From: Pipra filicauda
Lineage: Eukaryota > Chordata > Aves > Passeriformes > Pipridae
Direction: 5' to 3'
DNA: 64,000 nucleotides
Assembly: GCF_003945595.2 (NCBI RefSeq)
Contig: NW_024103874.1
Coordinates: 2,056,001-2,120,000 of the forward strand
A program made the position numbers and the translations under genes. Below the pieces are notes generated by a model, which worked only from the letters and a program-made list of their open reading frames with translations, was not told the DNA's origin and searched no databases. This document shows, in pieces, positions 60,801 through 64,000 of this stretch (position 1 is the first letter of the stretch; the number at the start of each line of letters is the position of its first letter).

Positions 60801-63022
60801 GAATTAAAACAAGGCTGCCAAGGAGCAATTGTATTTTAAAGTTATTCAGGTACCATCTTGACATCATTTAGCATGCTGAAGTATAAAAATGGTCTCTCTG
60901 TATTTTCAAGAATTCAGAACAAAAATTAAAGACTTGTCGTGTTAAACTAAAAAATCCAAATATCTTAAAGAATGAACCCAAAAAGTTTGATTGCTTATTT
61001 AATGGTAGTATTATTCCTGGACCTCATCTTAATTACCATTATAATTTAACGTTATAAACTTACATTCACAGCTTCCACCTTGTACTCATCATCACTGTCA
61101 GGGGCAGAGAGGTCCAGCAGGATGGGACACACTTTGTTTTCAATGTCACTCTGAGCCACAAGGTCCTGTTCCAGCAGTATCAGCAGTGCCTCCTGACCTG
61201 CCTTTCTAACCTGGACACAGGAACACCAGTTTGTCACCATAAAACCAACATTTACTGACATGAGAACCACAAAAAAACCCATTTTTTCAATGAACACACA
61301 GGTACAAGTTAAAAAAACAACAAAGCAGACCCATAAAGAGTCTCACTTTTATGACCATGAGGAATTAGTAATAAAGACTACAGTTTAATATAACCATTAG
61401 ATGACATTTCATCATATTCTGATGAGAAGCCAAAAGATGAAGCATAAAGCAGGATTTGCAAGTTATGACTCCTGTAACAGACCCCCTCCCTGTGCTGCTG
61501 AGCCAATGCTATAAGTTTCCCATTATCTGCCAAGGAAAGTATTAAAAAAAAAAATGAAAAAAATCAGACCTCACAGAAAAATGTGCTGACACCAGTAAAC
61601 AGAGCACTGCATAAAAGCCAGGTGTCAATCAGTATGGAATTTCCTGTTATCTCTTTCCCATGCCTCCAATGCACTGAACCACACAGAATTTTCCAACAAC
61701 TCAACTCATGTTGTCTGCTTTTTCCTACCTGATTGTTAACATCTGTGAGGTATCTCACTACTATGGGCATAAGGTATTCAAAAAATGCTGTTGGGAAATT
61801 TGGTCTGCTTTCCTGCAGGAAAATGGCAATGGGAGGGATCTGTTCCATCAGCTCTGTACGTACAGTTGGCTCTAGAAATAAAAGGCAAAACTACATTAGT
61901 AAGTGTGAAATTAAGATCAGGTACCTTAAGGAAAAAGTAGCGTTTTTCTTTTTGTTTTCGCAATAGAGGAAAATGGAAATAATCAAAATATAGAAAGGGC
62001 ATCACAGATTGCCTGTTCTTTAAGGAAAACTAAATAAAATGGAATAGCCTTACATACATCATCACAGTTCAGACACTTGGCATCAGAGACTTCCCAAACA
62101 AATCAGATAAAATGAGGGCACTGGAAAACCCAGTCACCACAAATACATGCACATGAGGTATTAAAACACACAGTTGCTCTGTGCCACCTACACCACACAG
62201 TCAGATGTAATAAATTTCTTGAAAAATATCACTTCAGGCCCTATTCTAAGTAAGAACCTTTCATTTAACATCTTATCTACCACACAACATAGTTCAAAAG
62301 CAGAGAAAAATTGATCTTCTTTTCATTGACAGACATTGCTGTTGGATGATTTAGTTCCCTTAGTTCACTCTTTGTCTCTCAAAATTGAATGTCAGTACTT
62401 TCTATATTGCAGTTTATGTAAAATAAACTACAAAAATTAAAAAACCCAAGCAAAACAAAGCTTTCAAACCTGCATCTTCAGAGAGCCTGACCACTATTTC
62501 CATTACAGTCAGGAAGTCTTCTTCATTGTTACTGAAATCTCGAAAGACATCCAGAAGACCTCTGGCAATAATTTGCCTGTGGAGTGAACAACATTAATTG
62601 CCATAATATCCAGCCAAAAACACGTAGATGGGACACCAGGGGAACTTATCAAATGGGCACCTTAAAAAGACCTCTGACCATTCTACATCCCAACCAAAGA
62701 AAGATGGAATCAAGAGAACTTATTCAGATAACCAAGAACGAAAACCTCTTTTCATGGAACTGTTATACAAAAGTTATTCAAATAGAAATAATAATATGCA
62801 TGTGTTTGGGAGATTAATAAAAGACACAGTGACACCTTAACACCCTCAGTGCACTCAGTTGTCACCAGGTGTGGCTGTTGCACCCTTACCTGTTAAAGAC
62901 ATTATCGCTGAAGGCATATTTTTCTAGACGAGCCAGTGGAGTTAAGTTATCCTGTCCAGGGATATCCAGGAATGCTGTTATCCTCATGCTATCACAGTCT
63001 GGCCCATAATCTTCAAATCCAA
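48693..63022 (-). CDS. PPP4R1L: PP4 regulatory subunit 1-like protein, 18 coding exons, N-terminus missing
   Basis: HEAT-repeat scaffold of the PPP4R1 family, which binds the PP4 catalytic subunit. The 18 exons carry 2,811 bases of complete codons that join without stop or frameshift, giving 936 residues; all junctions are GT/AG. Residues about 1-340 are an N-terminal HEAT array (LARLEKYAFSDNVFNR, RYLTDVNNQVRKAGQEALL, VRKICAANFGDIC, VRQAAFQSLGPFISTFANPS). About 341-600 is a polar linker keeping FLYWRPPLPDI and HIDDPDV. About 604-936 is a C-terminal HEAT array (DQYLSMTDPARAQTVDTEIA, WKVRRTLAFSIHELAVILGD, NVRVLLAKALRQTLLEK). It ends ITIEKQN. PPP4R1 itself differs (LGRLDKYAASENIFNR), and the CIMIP1 neighbour fits human PPP4R1L. 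The first exon, start codon and promoter are outside the window or unrecognised. Confidence 0.92.
49328..49341 (-). promoter_or_regulatory. CTCF-like motif
   Basis: GTGCCCCCAAGTGG is the reverse complement of CCACTTGGGGGCAC, which fits the CTCF core consensus with one mismatch. It lies in the last PPP4R1L intron. Confidence 0.35.
49575..49716 (-). CDS. PPP4R1L: PPP4R1L exon, residues 839-885
   Basis: Encodes AVVEEECMPVDQFVEHLLPS to NVRVLLAKALRQTLLEK and one base of Ala886. The donor AAAG|GTGTGG is weak, but the position matches the human exon junction after LLEK. Reading through it gives an alternative 27-residue tail that stops at 49492-49494. Confidence 0.94.
50421..50555 (-). CDS. PPP4R1L: PPP4R1L exon, residues 794-838
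   Basis: Encodes VVAILQKFYTNSANALG to VGRQAFAFICQ. Human has LVSEMVKKLHAATPPTFG at the same place, so the first half is diverged. The acceptor is C-rich (TTTGCCCCCCAG); the donor is CAG|GTTGGA. Confidence 0.95.
51260..51380 (-). CDS. PPP4R1L: PPP4R1L exon, residues 754-793
   Basis: Completes Glu753 and encodes QLILILELYNPNDVYDYLRH to VSEVRWISFKL. The donor is CTG|GTAGGG. Confidence 0.96.
52228..52332. repeat. A/C-rich strand-asymmetric tract with (CA)n
   Basis: About 100 bases of almost only A and C on the + strand, centred on a (CA)n run at 52268-52286 followed by A11. In the PPP4R1L pre-mRNA it reads as a (UG)n and U-rich tract, about 170-270 bases after a donor site. Confidence 0.85.
52499..52599 (-). 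CDS. PPP4R1L: PPP4R1L exon, residues 720-752
   Basis: Encodes LLHADKRREYLYQLQEF to NWRFRYELA and two bases of Glu753. The donor is GCAGA|GTATGT. Confidence 0.96.
53205..53366 (-). CDS. PPP4R1L: PPP4R1L exon, residues 666-719
   Basis: Encodes WKVRRTLAFSIHELAVILGD to LKHLYDFLK. Nearly identical to human PPP4R1, with His to Tyr in LKHLYDF. The donor is AAG|GTAGGG. Confidence 0.97.
53641..53826 (-). CDS. PPP4R1L: PPP4R1L exon, residues 604-665
   Basis: Encodes DIIPQPLLDQYLSMTDPARA to YETLASDVQ, among the most conserved parts of the family (human SMTDPSRAQTVDTEIAKHCA). The donor is CAG|GTAAAG. Confidence 0.97.
54283..54375 (-). CDS. PPP4R1L: PPP4R1L exon, residues 573-603
   Basis: Encodes DSEEQHRGTSVFLRKEQ to FEDDKSKFQ. 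Assigned by splice sites (acceptor TCCTTTTCCAG, donor CAG|GTGATT), intact frame and phase 0, not by strong homology. It lies where human PPP4R1 has its variable region. Confidence 0.88.
55270..55502 (-). CDS. PPP4R1L: PPP4R1L exon, residues 496-572
   Basis: Completes Ala495 and encodes QVQVLSAALRAAQFDS (human QVEVLSAALRASSLDA), then a polar segment to SATSLLKST. The donor is ACA|GTAAGT. Confidence 0.95.
56175..56602 (-). CDS. PPP4R1L: PPP4R1L exon, residues 353-494 (largest exon, linker)
   Basis: A 428-base exon encoding a low-conservation acidic and Ser/Gly-rich linker. It keeps FLYWRPPLPDI (human FHFWRTPLPEI) and ends in HIDDPDVQ (human HIDDPDVK). Several cysteines cluster (SDCCASPGG, SCSVPCNNC). 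The donor is CAAG|GTGAGA. Confidence 0.95.
56930..57123 (-). CDS. PPP4R1L: PPP4R1L exon, residues 288-351
   Basis: Encodes VRQAAFQSLGPFISTFANPS and the start of the linker (LYIREDGTLSIRPPAQDG), ending SSANATLS and two bases of Ser352. The acceptor has a pure C9 tract before AG. The donor is CCAG|GTAAAT. Confidence 0.95.
57609..57767 (-). CDS. PPP4R1L: PPP4R1L exon, residues 235-287
   Basis: Encodes IPKFFELCSDSVWGMRKACA to FISLISDTCRW. Phase 0; the donor is TGG|GTGAGT. The block GMRKACAECFMAVS is almost identical to human PPP4R1. Confidence 0.96.
58088..58171. repeat. TATG/TATA microsatellite
   Basis: Imperfect TATG and TATA repeat in a PPP4R1L intron, including the 14-base palindrome ATGTATATATACAT at 58128-58141, so it could form a cruciform or hairpin. 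Confidence 0.85.
58383..58448 (-). CDS. PPP4R1L: PPP4R1L exon, residues 213-234 (66 bases)
   Basis: Encodes ICAANFGDICNAVGQEATER and LL. Phase 0; the acceptor is TTATTTCTTAG and the donor CTG|GTATGT. It is the shortest exon of the gene. Confidence 0.96.
59602..59709 (-). CDS. PPP4R1L: PPP4R1L exon, residues 177-212
   Basis: Encodes IICKMASMLSRTTVEHM to CSDGKLFQVRK. Phase 0 at both ends; the donor is AAG|GTTGGT. Confidence 0.96.
61064..61210 (-). CDS. PPP4R1L: PPP4R1L exon, residues 128-176
   Basis: Encodes VRKAGQEALLILLEQDL to DSDDEYKVEAVN. Phase 0 at both ends; the donor is AAT|GTAAGT. Confidence 0.96.
61729..61871 (-). CDS. PPP4R1L: PPP4R1L exon, residues 81-127
   Basis: Encodes PTVRTELMEQIPPIAIF to VVRYLTDVNNQ, an N-terminal HEAT unit. 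The donor is CAG|GTAGGA. Confidence 0.96.
62470..62576 (-). CDS. PPP4R1L: PPP4R1L exon, residues 45-79
   Basis: Encodes QIIARGLLDVFRDF to VVRLSEDA. The donor is GCAG|GTTTGA. Starts by completing Arg44 and ends with the first base of Glu80. Confidence 0.95.
62890..63022 (-). CDS. PPP4R1L: PPP4R1L exon, residues 1-43 of the visible protein
   Basis: Starts with two bases of a split codon, then GFEDYGPDCDSMRITAF, ending LEKYAFSDNVFN and two bases of Arg44. The acceptor is TTGTCTTTCAAG and the donor AACAG|GTAAGG. It corresponds to human PPP4R1 from GFGVDDY on, so at least one upstream coding exon is missing. Confidence 0.95.
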
Positions 63023-64000
63023 CTTGAAAGACAACAAAAGTAACAGACAAAAAAAAAAACAACCCAAGAGTCAGCAAGAGATGTTACAATGGAATACATG
63101 ATAGCAGTAACTATTTCTTCAAGAGTATTTGAACATCACTGGAAACAGCTTTCCAAAAACAAAAAATCTTAAATTGTATCTAATGAAGTTGAGTGCAACA
63201 CTTGCACATAGCCCTGTAAATTTAAGCTTTGATATTTAATTCAGCTGTCAAAATCCTTGGCTTTAAACACACTTGACTTTGCCCTTTGAGTGCAGTAACC
63301 ACATGCATTTTGAGTTAAGAGGGCTCAGCTCACACAATTGCCACAAACTGACCCACAAATTCAAAGGGAAAATAAGTTCCATTAAAAGGAACTGAAATTT
63401 TAACAGTTTTAGAGTTACAACTCTCAAACTGTATTGCTTTAAAACAGCAAATTCCTATGTCTTTTTCCAACTTCCCAGGGGACATTTTTCTCACTGTAGT
63501 TACTGAGTTGCACATATTTAAATCAGACAGGTAGCTTTGGGAAAAACTTCACCTTCACCATACTTGGGAATATGCTGGGGGCTTCCTGCTGCAGATCCAT
63601 CAACTACAGACTTTTCCACATAAGCATACTCTGTTCTAAACCTTTTTTGTATTTGCAGCTTTAGACTTTTACCCAAGTATTAACTTTGCCTCACCAAGTC
63701 CAAGAGTCACCTAATCCAGTAACAATTACAGATTACAGGCAGAAGGTAAAACTGTGAGAAGGAAATGGAACGGGATAACTTTGCTGTCAGACTTATTTTA
63801 ATCCTTCATCCTTAAAACAGAGACAGTGAAATAACACGCTGGCATCACACCAGTGCTCTCATTCCAGCCATGGATACGGGAACATGTACAGCAACCAACT
63901 CCATGGAAAGAGGGGCACTGGAGTAGCTGATATTCCTGCTCTGGGTTTACAGTTGTCCCCTCCTAGAACTATGCACACTTCTTTCACACAAACAGAGCAA
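63023..64000 (-). other. PPP4R1L: PPP4R1L 5'-most visible intron
   Basis: No family-matching upstream exon was recognised. A 54-codon open frame with a fair donor lies at 63518-63679 on the gene strand (see findings). Otherwise unremarkable. Confidence 0.7.

Larger units (their letters stand above)
48848..63601 (-). other. PPP4R1L: PPP4R1L introns (17 between exons)
   Basis: All introns are GT/AG. The longest are 59710-61063 (1.35 kb), 58449-59601 (1.15 kb) and 51381-52498 (1.12 kb). They hold simple repeats (52228-52332, 58088-58171, A runs near 59222) and no recognisable gene on the opposite strand; the open frames there are shadows of exons or chance. Confidence 0.8.

Noticed and set aside
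48693..63022. Calling the minus-strand gene PPP4R1 rather than PPP4R1L
   Set aside because: The protein differs from PPP4R1 at many positions that are usually conserved, and the neighbour is CIMIP1, as for human PPP4R1L. A phylogeny would settle it.
48693..63022. Processed or degraded pseudogene
   Set aside because: It has introns, 18 canonical junctions and no stop or frameshift in 936 codons.
1..64000. tRNA, rRNA, CRISPR, endogenous retrovirus
   Set aside because: No tRNA B-box context, no rRNA stretch, no regularly spaced repeats, and no LTR pair or retroviral frame was seen by eye.

Overview
This is vertebrate, almost certainly avian, genomic DNA. Genes have many short exons with GT/AG introns, there is a CpG-island promoter, and two degraded reverse-orientation copies of the CR1 LINE 3' end can be seen. 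Two genes are recognisable, and they point tail to tail. On the + strand is CIMIP1 (human C20orf85), a small ciliary microtubule inner protein, in four coding exons from 28162 to 32125. On the - strand is a PP4 regulatory subunit 1 family gene in 18 coding exons from 63022 down to 48693. The neighbour and gene order match human 20q13.32, where C20orf85 is followed by PPP4R1L. The protein also differs from PPP4R1 at many positions. I therefore call it PPP4R1L, the paralogue that is annotated as a pseudogene in human.

Layout. Positions 1-27.7 kb hold no gene I can support: AT-rich intergenic DNA, two CR1 remnants, simple repeats, a few homeodomain-motif clusters and one AATAAA plus poly(A) structure. 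Positions 27.76-28.4 kb hold an interrupted poly(A) tract, then a CpG island with two near-identical YY1-like sites, which is the CIMIP1 promoter. Positions 28.16-32.1 kb are CIMIP1. Positions 32.1-45.8 kb are intergenic; no ANKRD60 ankyrin exon was found, although I recall that human gene lying in this interval. Positions about 45.78-48.69 kb are the probable 3' UTR of PPP4R1L, and 48.69-63.02 kb its coding exons. The rest, to 64.0 kb, is intron. The first coding exon and the promoter lie beyond the right edge or were not recognised.

Every PPP4R1L exon was placed by reading splice sites and phase. The 18 exons join without a frameshift or stop into 936 residues, against about 950 for human PPP4R1, with only a short N-terminus missing. 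The two genes have no known functional link: one product is a structural part of motile-cilium doublet microtubules, the other a HEAT-repeat scaffold for the PP4 phosphatase. No rRNA, tRNA, CRISPR or intact transposon was seen. The most notable result is the apparently intact PPP4R1L; the intergenic findings are weaker and motif based.
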